From positions 37,849,843 to 37,913,842 of the forward strand of contig CM072810.1 in NCBI GenBank assembly GCA_037013495.1: DNA of 64,000 nucleotides. The letters run 5' to 3'. The DNA comes from Hippophae tibetana. Taxonomy: Eukaryota > Streptophyta > Magnoliopsida > Rosales > Elaeagnaceae. The notes beneath the pieces were generated by a model. The model had not been told where the DNA came from. It made no database searches and worked only from the letters and a program-made list of their open reading frames with translations. This document shows positions 1 through 13,360 of the stretch, piece after piece (position 1 is the first letter of the stretch; the number at the start of each line of letters is the position of its first letter). Both the position numbers and the translations under genes were made by a program.

Positions 1-184
1 CAACTACCCGTACAATTTCGATGGACCTATTTGGAAAAAAAAGTAGATTGAGAAAATCGTTGTTAGCCTACATTATCATTTCCAAGAAAAATAAAAATTG
101 CTTAAATCTATATAGAAGGTATGTGAACATACTGTTAAATGAATCAGTTGGGAAATTATTCGAACTACATTATTTGTTGCCAAG

Positions 185-376
185 ATGATAGCAATCCACA
201 TTCGTGGATGGCAAGAGCTTGACTTTATAGACATCAAGTATAGTGGTACGAGCGAAGCAATTTTGACACAATTGTTAAAATTGATGAATCTAATACCAAT
301 GAAGAGAAAATATCTACACTTTCCCATAGATTTACTAAATTTCATAGAAAGAATAAACCCGTTTTTAGGGATTTAA
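185..376 (+). other. 63-codon recurrent frame at the monomer anchor (example); not considered a gene
   Basis: A frame starting at the anchor ATG and ending about 190 bases later (MIAIH... to ...NPFLGI) is intact in most of the 109 monomers. It is interrupted by a one-base loss in the D monomers (6657, 9597), by TAG in 25469, by a frameshift in 33707, by AATTGTAAAAATG in 43102 and by TAA in the Y monomers (55472, 56060, 58413). The anchor ATG itself is changed to TTG, ACG, ATT, ATA or CTG in others. Differences between types mostly change amino acids (Trp/Arg, Gln/Lys, Asp/Glu, Gly/Cys, Ser/Phe). No domain is recognised. Repeated occurrence reflects copying of the DNA, not selection on a protein. 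Confidence 0.3.
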
Positions 377-772
377 AAAAAGGTAATCCGAGCTCTAAAA
401 TGATTATTTCAATGAATTTATAGTTGTATTTCTTCCAAGCAACTTCAAACATTTTGGAGACCACTCATATAGGCATTTGATCAAAAAATAATTCTAGACC
501 TATGCAGCTGGACATAAATTTTGAAATCTATATCATGCAAGAGGATGAAACTTTGAACAAATTCTATGCAGGTTTTTCAATCAATTTAAGCTACCCGTAC
601 AATTTGGATGGACCTATTTGGAAAAAAAAAGTAGATTGAGAAAATTGTTGTTAGCCTACATTATTATTTCCAAGAAAAAGATACCTTGCTTAAATCCATA
701 TAGAAGGCCTGTGAACTTACTGTTAAATGATTCAGTTGGGAAATTATTCGAACTGCATTATTTGTAGCCAAG

Positions 773-1360
773 ATGATAGCAATCCACTTTCGCGGACGAA
801 AAGAGCTTGAATTTATAGACATCAAGTATAGTGGTACGAGCGAAGCAATTTTGACACAATTGTTAGAATTGATGAATCTAGTACCAATGAAGAGAAAATA
901 TCTATACTTTCCCATAGATTTACTAAATTTCATAGAAAGAATAAACCCGTTTTTAGAGATTTAAAAAAAAGGTAATCCGAGCTCTAAAATGATTATTTCA
1001 TTGAATTTATATTTGTATTTCTTCCAAGCTACTTCAAACATTTTGGAGACCACTCATATAGGCATTTGATCAAAAAATAAATCTAGAACTATGCAGCTGA
1101 ACATAAATTTTGAACTCTATATCATGCAAGAGGATGAAACTTTGAACAAATTCTATGCAGGTTTTTCAATCAATTTCAGCTACCCGTACAATTTGGATGG
1201 ACATATTTGGAAAAAAAAGTAGATTGAGAAAATTGTTGTTAGTCTACACTATCATTTTCAAGAAGAAGATACCTTGCTTAAATCCATATAGAAGGCCTGT
1301 GAACTTACTGTTAAATGAATCAGTCGGGAAATTATTCGAACTGCATTATTTGTTGCCAAG
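773..1360 (+). repeat. Reference monomer (type B) with internal landmarks
   Basis: This copy is a convenient reference for the monomer. Landmarks in order: anchor ATGATAGCAATCC at 773; CAATTG at 857-862; the segment AAACCCGTTTTTAG near 945-957; an A8 tract at 963-970; GAGCTC at 979-984; a linker with TGATCA at 1067-1072 and TCTAGA at 1082-1087; CAGCTG at 1094-1099; the CTACCCGTACAATTTGGATG block near 1180-1200; a second A8 tract at 1211-1218; AGGCCT at 1293-1298; and TTCGAA at 1335-1340. Most monomers keep these sites, and their loss marks types: GAGTTC in type F, CAGATG in the W, X and S types, TTTAGA in the C-to-A linker. Dispersed A tracts and about one-third GC are common in satellites. 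No subrepeat inside the monomer was convincing. Confidence 0.95.
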
Positions 1361-4300
1361 ATGATAGCAATCCACTTTCGCGGACGAAAAGAGCTTGAAT
1401 TTATAGACATTAAGTATAGTGGTACAAGCAAAGCTATTTTGACACAATTGTTAGAAATGATGAATCTAATACCAATGAAGAGAAAATATCTATACTCTTC
1501 CATAGATTTACTAAATTTCTTAGAAAGAATAAACCCGTTTTTAGGGATTTAAAAAAAAGGAAATCCGAGCTCTAAAATGATTATTTCAATGAATTTATAG
1601 TTGTATTTCTTCCAAGCAAAATCAAACATTTTGGAGACCACTCATATAGGCATTTGAGCAAAAAACTAAATTTAGAACTATGCAGCTGAATAGTAATTTT
1701 GAACTCTATATCATGGAAGAGGATGAAACTTTGAACAAATTCTATGCAGGTTTTTCAATCATTATCAACTACCCGTACAATTTCGATGGACCTATTTGGA
1801 AAAAAAAGTAGATTGAGAAAATCGTTGTTAGCCTACATTATCATTTCCAAGAAAAATAAAAATTGCTTAAATCTATATAGAAGGTATGTGAACATACTGT
1901 TAAATGAATCAGTTGGGAAATTATTCGAACTACATTATTTGTTGCCAAGATGATAGCAATCCACATTCGTGGATGGCAAGAGCTTGACTTTATAGACATC
2001 AAGTATAGTGGTACGAGCGAAGCAATTTTGACACAATTGTTAAAATTGATGAATCTAATACCAATGAAGAGAAAATATCTACACTTTCCCATAGATTTAC
2101 TAAATTTCATAGAAAGAATAAACCCGTTTTTAGGGATTTAAAAAAAGGTAATCCGAGCTCTAAAATGATTATTTCAATGAATTTATAGTTGTATTTCTTC
2201 CAAGCAACTTCAAACATTTTGGAGACCACTCATATAGGCATTTGATCAAAAAATAAGTCTAGACCTATGCAGCTGGACATAAATTTTGAAATCTATATCA
2301 TGCAAGAGGATGAAACTTTGAACAAATTCTATGCAGGTTTTTCAATCAATTTAAGCTACCCGTACAATTTGGATGGACCTATTTGGAAAAAAAAAGTAGA
2401 TTGCGAAAATTGTTGTTAGCCTACATTATTATTTCCAAGAAAAAGATACCTTGCTTAAATCCATATAGAAGGCCTGTGAACTTACTGTTAAATGATTCAG
2501 TTGGGAAATTATTCGAACTGCATTATTTGTAGCCAAGATGATAGCAATCCACTTTCGCGGACGAAAAGAGCTTGAATTTATAGACATCAAGTATAGTGGT
2601 ACGAGCGAAGCAATTTTGACACAATTGTTAGAATTGATGAATCTAGTACCAATGAAGAGAAAATATCTATACTTTCCCATAGATTTACTAAATTTCATAG
2701 AAAGAATAAACCCGTTTTTAGAGATTTAAAAAAAAGGTAATCCGAGCTCTAAAATGATTATTTCATTGAATTTATATTTGTATTTCTTCCAAGCTACTTC
2801 AAACATTTTGGAGACCACTCATATAGGCATTTGATCAAAAAATAAATCTAGAACTATGCAGCTGAACATAAATTTTGAACTCTATATCATGCAAGAGGAT
2901 GAAACTTTGAACAAATTCTATGCAGGTTTTTCAATCAATTTCAGCTACCCGTACAATTTGGATGGACATATTTGGAAAAAAAAGTAGATTGAGAAAATTG
3001 TTGTTAGTCTACATTATCATTTTCAAGAAGAAGATACCTTGCTTAAATCCATATAGAAGGCCTGTGAACTTACTGTTAAATGAATCAGTCGGGAAATTAT
3101 TCGAACTGCATTATTTGTTGCCAAGATGATAGCAATCCACTTTCGCGGACGAAAAGAGCTTGAATTTATAGACATTAAGTATAGTGGTACAAGCAAAGCT
3201 ATTTTGACACAATTGTTAGAAATGATGAATCTAATACCAATGAAGAGAAAATATCTATACTCTTCCATAGATTTACTAAATTTCTTAGAAAGAATAAACC
3301 CGTTTTTAGGGATTTAAAAAAAAGGAAATCCGAGCTCTAAAATGATTATTTCAATGAATTTATAGTTGTATTTCTTCCAAGCAAAATCAAACATTTTGGA
3401 GACCACTCATATAGGCATTTGAGCAAAAAACTAAATTTAGAACTATGCAGCTGAATAGTAATTTTGAACTCTATATCATGGAAGAGGATGAAACTTTGAA
3501 CAAATTCTATGCAGGTTTTTCAATCATTATCAACTACCCGTACAATTTCGATGGACCTATTTGGAAAAAAAAGTAGATTGAGAAAATCGTTGTTAGCCTA
3601 CATTATCATTTCCAAGAAAAATAAAAATTGCTTAAATCTATATAGAAGGTATGTGAACATACTGTTAAATGAATCAGTTGGGAAATTATTCGAACTACAT
3701 TATTTGTTGCCAAGATGATAGCAATCCACATTCGTGGATGGCAAGAGCTTGACTTTATAGACATCAAGTATAGTGGTACGAGCGAAGCAATTTTGACACA
3801 ATTGTTAAAATTGATGAATCTAATACCAATGAAGAGAAAATATCTACACTTTCCCATAGATTTACTAAATTTCATAGAAAGAATAAACCCGTTTTTAGGG
3901 ATTTAAAAAAAGGTAATCCGAGCTCTAAAATGATTATTTCAATGAATTTATAGTTGTATTTCTTCCAAGCAACTTCAAACATTTTGGAGACCACTCATAT
4001 AGGCATTTGATCAAAAAATAATTCTAGACCTATGCAGCTGGACATAAATTTTGAAATCTATATCATGCAAGAGGATGAAACTTTGAACAAATTCTATGCA
4101 GGTTTTTCAATCAATTTAAGCTACCCGTACAATTTGGATGGACCTATTTGGAAAAAAAAAGTAGATTGCGAAAATTGTTGTTAGCCTACATTATTATTTC
4201 CAAGAAAAAGATACCTTGCTTAAATCCATATAGAAGGCCTGTGAACTTACTGTTAAATGATTCAGTTGGGAAATTATTCGAACTGCATTATTTGTAGCCA

Positions 4301-4589
4301 AGATGATAGCAATCCACTTTCGCGGACGAAAAGAGCTTGAATTTATAGACATCAAGTATAGTGGTACGAGCGAAGCAATTTTGACACAATTGTTAGAATT
4401 GATGAATCTAGTACCAATGAAGAGAAAATATCTATACTTTCCCATAGATTTACTAAATTTCATAGAAAGAATAAACCCGTTTTTAGAGATTTAAAAAAAA
4501 GGTAATCCGAGCTCTAAAATGATTATTTCATTGAATTTATATTTGTATTTCTTCCAAGCTACTTCAAACATTTTGGAGACCACTCATAT

Positions 4590-7500
4590 AGGCATTTGAT
4601 CAAAAAATAAATCTAGAACTATGCAGCTGAACATAAATTTTGAACTCTATATCATGCAAGAGGATGAAACTTTGAACAAATTCTATGCAGGTTTTTCAAT
4701 CAATTTCAGCTACCCGTACAATTTGGATGGACATATTTGGAAAAAAAAGTAGATTGAGAAAATTGTTGTTAGTCTACATTATCATTTTCAAGAAGAAGAT
4801 ACCTTGCTTAAATCCATATAGAAGGCCTGTGAACTTACTGTTAAATGAATCAGTCGGGAAATTATTCGAACTGCATTATTTGTTGCCAAGATGATAGCAA
4901 TCCACTTTCGCGGACGAAAAGAGCTTGAATTTATAGACATTAAGTATAGTGGTACAAGCAAAGCTATTTTGACACAATTGTTAGAAATGATGAATCTAAT
5001 ACCAATGAAGAGAAAATATCTATACTCTTCCATAGATTTACTAAATTTCTTAGAAAGAATAAACCCGTTTTTAGGGATTTAAAAAAAAAGGAAATCCGAG
5101 CTCTAAAATGATTATTTCAATGAATTTATAGTTGTATTTCTTCCAAGCAAAATCAAACATTTTGGAGACCACTCATATAGGCATTTGAGCAAAAAACTAA
5201 ATTTAGAACTATGCAGCTGAATAGTAATTTTGAACTCTATATCATGGAAGAGGATGAAACTTTGAACAAATTCTATGCAGGTTTTTCAATCATTATCAAC
5301 TACCCGTACAATTTCGATGGACCTATTTGGAAAAAAAAGTAGATTGAGAAAATCGTTGTTAGCCTACATTATCATTTCCAAGAAAAATAAAAATTGCTTA
5401 AATCTATATAGAAGGTATGTGAACATACTGTTAAATGAATCAGTTGGGAAATTATTCGAACTACATTATTTGTTGCCAAGATGATAGCAATCCACATTCG
5501 TGGATGGCAAGAGCTTGACTTTATAGACATCAAGTATAGTGGTACGAGCGAAGCAATTTTGACACAATTGTTAAAATTGATGAATCTAATACCAATGAAG
5601 AGAAAATATCTACACTTTCCCATAGATTTACTAAATTTCATAGAAAGAATAAACCCGTTTTTAGGGATTTAAAAAAAGGTAATCCGAGCTCTAAAATGAT
5701 TATTTCAATGAATTTATAGTTGTATTTCTTCCAAGCAACTTCAAACATTTTGGAGACCACTCATATAGGCATTTGATCAAAAAATAATTCTAGACCTATG
5801 CAGCTGGACATAAATTTTGAAATCTATATCATGCAAGAGGATGAAACTTTGAACAAATTCTATGCAGGTTTTTCAATCAATTTAAGCTACCCGTACAATT
5901 TGGATGGACCTATTTGGAAAAAAAAAGTAGATTGAGAAAATTGTTGTTAGCCTACATTATTATTTCCAAGAAAAAGATACCTTGCTTAAATCCATATAGA
6001 AGGCCTGTGAACTTACTGTTAAATGAATCAGTTGGGAAATTATTCGAACTGCATTATTTGTAGCCAAGATGATAGCAATCCACTTTCGCGGACGAAAAGA
6101 GCTTGAATTTATAGACATCAAGTATAGTGGTACGAGCGAAGCAATTTTGACACAATTGTTAGAATTGATGAATCTAGTACCAATGAAGAGAAAATATCTA
6201 TACTTTCCCATAGATTTACTAAATTTCATAGAAAGAATAAACCCGTTTTTAGAGATTTAAAAAAAAGGTAATCCGAGCTCTAAAATGATTATTTCATTGA
6301 ATTTATATTTGTATTTCTTCCAAGCTACTTCAAACATTTTGGAGACCACTCATATAGGCATTTGATCAAAAAATAAATCTAGAACTATGCAGCTGAACAT
6401 AAATTTTGAACTCTATATCATGCAAGAGGATGAAACTTTGAACAAATTCTATGCAGGTTTTTCAATCAATTTCAGCTACCCGTACAATTTGGATGGACCT
6501 ATTTGGAAAAAAACGTAAATTGAGAAAATTGATGTTAGCCTACATTATCATTTTCAAGAAGAAGATACCTTGCTTAAATCCATATAGAAGGCCTGTGAAC
6601 TTACTGTTAAATGAATCAGTTGGGAAATTATTCGAACTGCATTATTTGTAGCCAAGATGATAGCAATCCACTTTCGCGGACGAAAAGAGCTTGAATTTAT
6701 AGACATCAAGTATAGTGGTAAAGCGAAGCTATTTTGACACAATTGTTAGAAATGATGAATCTAATACCAATGAAGAGAAAATATCTATACTCTCCCATAG
6801 ATTTACTAAATTTCTTAGAAAGAATAAACCCGTTTTTAGGGATTTAAAAAAAAGGTAATCCGAGCTCTAATATGATTATTTCAATGAATTTATTGTTGTA
6901 TTTCTTCCAAGCAAAATCAAACATTTTGGGGACCACTCATACATGCATTTGATCAAAAAATAAATCTAGAACTATGCAGCTGAACATAAATTTTGAACTC
7001 TATATCATGCAAGAGGATGAAACTTTGAACAAATTCTATGCACGTTTTTCAATCAATTTCAGCTACCCGTACAATTTGGATGGACTTATTTGGAAAAAAA
7101 CGTAAATTGAGAAAATTTTTGTTAGCCTACATTATCATTTTCAAGAAAAAGATACCTTGCTTAAATCCATATAGAAGGCCTGTGAACTTACTGTTAAATG
7201 AATTAGTTGGGAAATTATTCGAAATGCATTATTTGTTGCCAAGATGATAGCAATCCACTTTCACGGACGAAAAGAGCTTGAATTTATAGACATCAAGTAT
7301 AGTGGTACGAGCGAAGCTATTTTGACACAATTGTTAGAAATGATGAATCTAATACCAATGAAGAGAAAATATCTATACTCTCCCATAGATTTACTAAATT
7401 TCTTAGAAAGAATAAACCCGTTTTTAGGGATTTAAAAAAAAGGTAATCCGAGCTCTAAAATGATTATTTCAATGAATTTATAGTTGTATTTCTTCCGAGC

Positions 7501-10500
7501 AAAATCAAACATTTCGGAGACCACTCATACATGCATTTGATCAAAAAATAAATCTAGAACTATGCAGCTGAACATAAATTTTGAACTCTATATCATGCAA
7601 GAGGATGAAACTTTGAACAAATTCTATGCAGGTTTTTCAATCAATTTCAGCTACCCGTACAATTTGGATGGACATATTTGGAAAAAAAAGTAGATTGAGA
7701 AAATTGTTGTTAGTCTACATTATCATTTTCAAGAAGAAGATACCTTGCTTAAATCCATATAGAAGGCCTGTGAACTTACTGTTAAATGAATCAGTCGGGA
7801 AATTATTCGAACTGCATTATTTGTTGCCAAGATGATAGCAATCCACTTTCGCGGACGAAAAGAGCTTGAATTTATAGACATTAAGTATAGTGGTACAAGC
7901 AAAGCTATTTTGACACAATTGTTAGAAATGATGAATCTAATACCAATGAAGAGAAAATATCTATACTCTTCCATAGATTTACTAAATTTCTTAGAAAGAA
8001 TAAACCCGTTTTTAGGGATTTAAAAAAAAGGAAATCCGAGCTCTAAAATGATTATTTCAATGAATTTATAGTTGTATTTCTTCCAAGCAAAATCAAACAT
8101 TTTGGAGACCACTCATATAGGCATTTGAGCAAAAAACTAAATTTAGAACTATGCAGCTGAATAGTAATTTTGAACTCTATATCATGGAAGAGGATGAAAC
8201 TTTGAACAAATTCTATGCAGGTTTTTCAATCATTATCAACTACCCGTACAATTTCGATGGACCTATTTGGAAAAAAAAGTAGATTGAGAAAATCGTTGTT
8301 AGCCTACATTATCATTTCCAAGAAAAATAAAAATTGCTTAAATCTATATAGAAGGTATGTGAACATACTGTTAAATGAATCAGTTGGGAAATTATTCGAA
8401 CTACATTATTTGTTGCCAAGATGATAGCAATCCACATTCGTGGATGGCAAGAGCTTGACTTTATAGACATCAAGTATAGTGGTACGAGCGAAGCAATTTT
8501 GACACAATTGTTAAAATTGATGAATCTAATACCAATGAAGAGAAAATATCTACACTTTCCCATAGATTTACTAAATTTCATAGAAAGAATAAACCCGTTT
8601 TTAGGGATTTAAAAAAAGGTAATCCGAGCTCTAAAATGATTATTTCAATGAATTTATAGTTGTATTTCTTCCAAGCAACTTCAAACATTTTGGAGACCAC
8701 TCATATAGGCATTTGATCAAAAAATAATTCTAGACCTATGCAGCTGGACATAAATTTTGAAATCTATATCATGCAAGAGGATGAAACTTTGAACAAATTC
8801 TATGCAGGTTTTTCAATCAATTTAAGCTACCCGTACAATTTGGATGGACCTATTTGGAAAAAAAAAGTAGATTGAGAAAATTGTTGTTAGCCTACATTAT
8901 TATTTCCAAGAAAAAGATACCTTGCTTAAATCCATATAGAAGGCCTGTGAACTTACTGTTAAATGAATCAGTTGGGAAATTATTCGAACTGCATTATTTG
9001 TAGCCAAGATGATAGCAATCCACTTTCGCGGACGAAAAGAGCTTGAATTTATAGACATCAAGTATAGTGGTACGAGCGAAGCAATTTTGACACAATTGTT
9101 AGAATTGATGAATCTAGTACCAATGAAGAGAAAATATCTATACTTTCCCATAGATTTACTAAATTTCATAGAAAGAATAAACCCGTTTTTAGAGATTTAA
9201 AAAAAAGGTAATCCGAGCTCTAAAATGATTATTTCATTGAATTTATATTTGTATTTCTTCCAAGCTACTTCAAACATTTTGGAGACCACTCATATAGGCA
9301 TTTGATCAAAAAATAAATCTAGAACTATGCAGCTGAACATAAATTTTGAACTCTATATCATGCAAGAGGATGAAACTTTGAACAAATTCTATGCAGGTTT
9401 TTCAATCAATTTCAGCTACCCGTACAATTTGGATGGACCTATTTGGAAAAAAACGTAAATTGAGAAAATTGTTGTTAGCCTACATTATCATTTTCAAGAA
9501 GAAGATACCTTGCTTAAATCCATATAGAAGGCCTGTGAACTTACTGTTAAATGAATCAGTTGGGAAATTATTCGAACTGCATTATTTGTAGCCAAGATGA
9601 TAGCAATCCACTTTCGCGGACGAAAAGAGCTTGAATTTATAGACATCAAGTATAGTGGTAAAGCGAAGCTATTTTGACACAATTGTTAGAAATGATGAAT
9701 CTAATACCAATGAAGAGAAAATATCTATACTCTCCCATAGATTTACTAAATTTCTTAGAAAGAATAAACCCGTTTTTAGGGATTTAAAAAAAAGGTAATC
9801 TGAGCTCTAATATGATTATTTCAATGAATTTATTGTTGTATTTCTTCCAAGCAAAATCAAACATTTTGGGGACCACTCATACATGCATTTGATCAAAAAA
9901 TAAATCTAGAACTATGCAGCTGAACATAAATTTTGAACTCTATATCATGCAAGAGGATGAAACTTTGAACAAATTCTATGCACGTTTTTCAATCAATTTC
10001 AGCTACCCGTACAATTTGGATGGACTTATTTGGAAAAAAACGTAAATTGAGAAAATTTTTGTTAGCCTACATTATCATTTTCAAGAAAAAGATACCTTGC
10101 TTAAATCCATATAGAAGGCCTGTGAACTTACTGTTAAATGAATTAGTTGGGAAATTATTCGAAATGCATTATTTGTTGCCAAGATGATAGCAATCCACTT
10201 TCACGGACGAAAAGAACTTGAATTTATAGACATCAAGTATAGTGGTACGAGCGAAGCTATTTTGACACAATTGTTAAAAATGATGAATCTAATACCAATG
10301 AAGAGAAAATATCTATACTCTCCCATAGATTTACTAAATTTCTTAGAAAGAATAAACCCGTTTTTAGGGATTTAAAAAAAAGGTAATCCGAGCTCTAAAA
10401 TGATTATTTCAATGAATTTATAGTTGTATTTCTTCCGAGCAAAATCAAACATTTCGGAGACCACTCATACATGCATTTGATCAAAAAATAAATCTAGAAC

Positions 10501-10660
10501 TATGCAGCTGAACATAAATTTTGAACTCTATATCATGCAAGAGGATGAAACTTTGAACAAATTCTATGCAGGTTTTTCAATCAATTTCAGCTACCCGTAC
10601 AATTTGGATGGACATATTTGGAAAAAAAAGTAGATTGAGAAAATTGTTGTTAGTCTACAT
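4590..10660 (+). repeat. HOR block 2: 2,940-bp pentamer C-A-B-D-E, two copies
   Basis: Anchors 4891, 5481, 6069, 6657, 7244 match 7832, 8421, 9009, 9597, 10184 at an offset of 2,940-2,941 bp. The match begins after the GCATTTGATC linker near 4,590 and ends near 10,660, where the second copy switches to type F (TTATAATTTTC, CCATTTAGAAGG). Type D (6657, 9597) carries GTGGTAAAGCGAAGC in place of GTGGTACGAGCGAAGC, a one-base net loss shared by both copies. D also shares TTTTGGGGACC and CATACATGC in its linker. Type E (7244, 10184) has TTTCACGGACG, CTTCCGAGC and TTTCGGAGACC. The block overlaps the end of the trimer, as expected if a pentameric register arose by unequal exchange inside the ABC array. 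Confidence 0.9.
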
Positions 10661-13360
10661 TATAATTTTCAAGAAGAAGATACCTTGCTTAAATCCATTT
10701 AGAAGGCCTGTGAACTTACTTTTAAATGAATCAGTCGGGAAATTATTCGAACTGCATTATTTGTTGCCAAGATGATAGCAATCCACTTTCGCGGACGAAA
10801 AGAGCTTGAATTTATAGACATCAAGTATAGTGGTACGAGCGAAGCTATTTTGACACAATTGTTAGAAATGATGAATCTTATACCAATGAAGAGAAAAAAT
10901 CTATACTCTCCCATAGATTTACTAAATTTCTTAGAAAGAATAAACCCGTTTTTAGGGATTTAAAAAAAAGGTAATCCGAGTTCTAAAATGATTATTTCAA
11001 TGAATTTATAGTTGTATTTCTTCCAAGCAAAATCAAACATTTTGGAGACCACTCATATAGGCATTTGATCAAAAAATAAATCTAGAACTATGCAGCTGAA
11101 CATAAATTTTGAACTCTATATCATGCAAGAGGATGAAACTTTGAACAAATTCTATGCAGGTTTTTCAATCAATTTCAGCTACCCGTACAATTTGGATGGA
11201 CATATTTGGAAAAAAAAGTAGATTGAGAAAATTGTTGTTAGTCTACATTATCATTTTCAAGAAGAAGATACCTTGCTTAAATCCATATAGAAGGCCTGTG
11301 AACTTACTGTTAAATGAATCAGTCGGGAAATTATTCGAACTGCATTATTTGTTGCCAAGATGATAGCAATCCACTTTCGCGGACGAAAAGAGCTTGAATT
11401 TATAGACATCAAGTATAGTGGTACAAGCAAAGCTATTTTGACACAATTGTTAGAAATGATGAATCTAATACCAATGAAGAGAAAATATCTATACTCTTCC
11501 ATAGATTTACTAAATTTCTTAGAAAGAATAAACCCGTTTTTAGGGATTTAAAAAAAAGGAAATCCGAGCTCTAAAATGATTATTTCAATGAATTTATTGT
11601 TGTATTTCTTCCAAGCAAAATCAAACATTTTGGGGACCACTCATACATGCATTTGATCAAAAAATAAATCTAGAACTATGCAGCTGAACATAAATTTTGA
11701 ACTCTATATCATGCAAGAGGATGAAACTTTGAACAAATTCTATGCACGTTTTTCAATCAATTTCAGCTACCCGTACAATTTGGAGGGACTTATTTGGAAA
11801 AAAACGTAAATTGAGAAAATTTTTGTTAGCCTACATTATCATTTTCAAGAAAAAGATACCTTGCTTAAATCCATATAGAAGGCCTGTGAACTTACTGTTA
11901 AATGAATTAGTTGGGAAATTATTCGAAATGCATTATTTGTTGCCAAGATGATAGCAATCCACTTTCACGGACGAAAAGAGCTTGAATTTATAGACATCAA
12001 GTATAGTGGTACGAGCGAAGCTATTTTGACACAATTGTTAAAAATGATGAATCTAATACCAATGAAGAGAAAATATCTATACTCTCCCATAGATTTACTA
12101 AATTTCTTAGAAAGAATAAACCCGTTTTTAGGGATTTAAAAAAAAGGTAATCCGAGCTCTAAAATGATTATTTCAATGAATTTATAGTTGTATTTCTTCC
12201 GAGCAAAATCAAACATTTCGGAGACCACTCATACATACATTTGATCAAAAAATAAATCTAGAACTATGCAGCTGAACATAAATTTTGAACTCTATATCAT
12301 GCAAGAGGATGAAACTTTGAACAAATTCTATGCAGGTTTTTCAATCAATTTCAGCTACCCGTACAATTTGGATGGACATATTTGGAAAAAAAAGTAGATT
12401 GAGAAAATTGTTGTTAGTCTACATTATAATTTTCAAGAAGAAGATACCTTGCTTAAATCCATTTAGAAGGCCTGTGAACTTACTTTTAAATGAATCAGTC
12501 GGGAAATTATTCGAACTGCATTATTTGTTGCCAAGATGATAGCAATCCACTTTCGCGGACGAAAAGAGCTTGAATTTATAGACATCAAGTATAGTGGTAC
12601 GAGCGAAGCTATTTTGACACAATTGTTAGAAATGATGAATCTTATACCAATGAAGAGAAAAAATCTATACTCTCCCATAGATTTACTAAATTTCTTAGAA
12701 AGAATAAACCCGTTTTTAGGGATTTAAAAAAAAGGTAATACGAGTTCTAAAATGATTATTTCAATGAATTTATAGTTGTATTTCTTCCAAGCAAAATCAA
12801 ACATTTTGGAGACCACTCATATAGGCATTTGATCAAAAATAAATCTAGAACTATGCAGCTGAACATAAATTTTGAACTCTATATCATGCAAGAGGATGAA
12901 ACTTTGAACAAATTCTATGCAGGTTTTTCAATCAATTTCAGCTACCCGTACAATTTGGATGGACATATTTGGAAAAAAAAGTAGATTGAGAAAATTGTTG
13001 TTAGTCTACATTATCATTTTCAAGAAGAAGATACCTTGCTTAAATCCATATAGAAGGCCTGTGAACTTACTGTTAAATGAATCAGTCGGGAAATTATTCG
13101 AACTGCATTATTTGTTGCCAAGATGATAGCAATCCACTTTCGCGGACGAAAAGAGCTTGAATTTATAGACATCAAGTATAGTGGTACAAGCAAAGCTATT
13201 TTGACACAATTGTTAGAAATGATGAATCTAATACCAATGAAGAGAAAATATCTATACTCTTCCATAGATTTACTAAATTTCTTAGAAAGAATAAACCCGT
13301 TTTTAGGGATTTAAAAAAAAGGAAATCCGAGCTCTAAAATGATTATTTCAATGAATTTAT
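9815..13360 (+). repeat. HOR block 3: 1,764-bp trimer E'-F-C', two copies
   Basis: Anchors 10184, 10772, 11360 recur at 11948, 12536, 13123. The match begins near 9,815 and 11,579 and ends near 11,597 and 13,360, where one copy reads TTTATTGTTG and the other TTTATAGTTG. E' has GTTAAAAATGATG. F has AAAAAATCTATACTC, TTACTTTTAAATG and GAGTTCTAAAATG (its GAGCTC site lost). C' differs from C mainly by GACATCAAG in place of GACATTAAG. Differences between the copies are few, for example GGAGGGACTT near 11,784 against GGATGGACTT, and one A fewer in the CAAAAATAAATC linker near 12,835. Confidence 0.9.

Larger units (their letters stand above)
1..6490 (+). repeat. HOR block 1: 1,765-bp trimer A-B-C, ~3.7 copies
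   Basis: Anchors: A at 185, 1950, 3715, 5481; B at 773, 2538, 4303, 6069; C at 1361, 3126, 4891. Position 1 realigns with 1766. Type A has CGTGGATGGCAAGAG after the anchor. Type B has CTAGTACCAATG and TTTTTAGAGATT. Type C has GTACAAGCAAAGC, a linker with GAGCAAAAAACTAAATTTAG, and ATCATTATCAACTACCC. Only about three differences per 1,765-bp unit are seen by eye between copies, for example near 484, 641 and 1249, so identity is above 99%, while A, B and C differ from each other at many sites. One extra A in the tract near 5084 makes the third C-A interval 590 bp. The trimer ends near 6,490, where the expected type C start is replaced by a monomer with AAACGTAAATTGAG. Confidence 0.96.

Noticed and set aside
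945..965. Telomere-like TTTAGGG motif once per monomer (plant-type telomere)
   Set aside because: A single copy per 588 bp inside TTTTTAGGGATT, altered to TTTAGAG in type B. There are no tandem telomeric units, so it says nothing reliable about the host or about telomeres.
773..1360. Three 196-bp subrepeats inside the monomer
   Set aside because: Comparing the thirds by eye shows only short AT-rich resemblances (such as TTTCTTAGAAAG, TTTCTTCCAAG, TTTTCAAGAAG) at irregular spacing, no better than chance for this composition.
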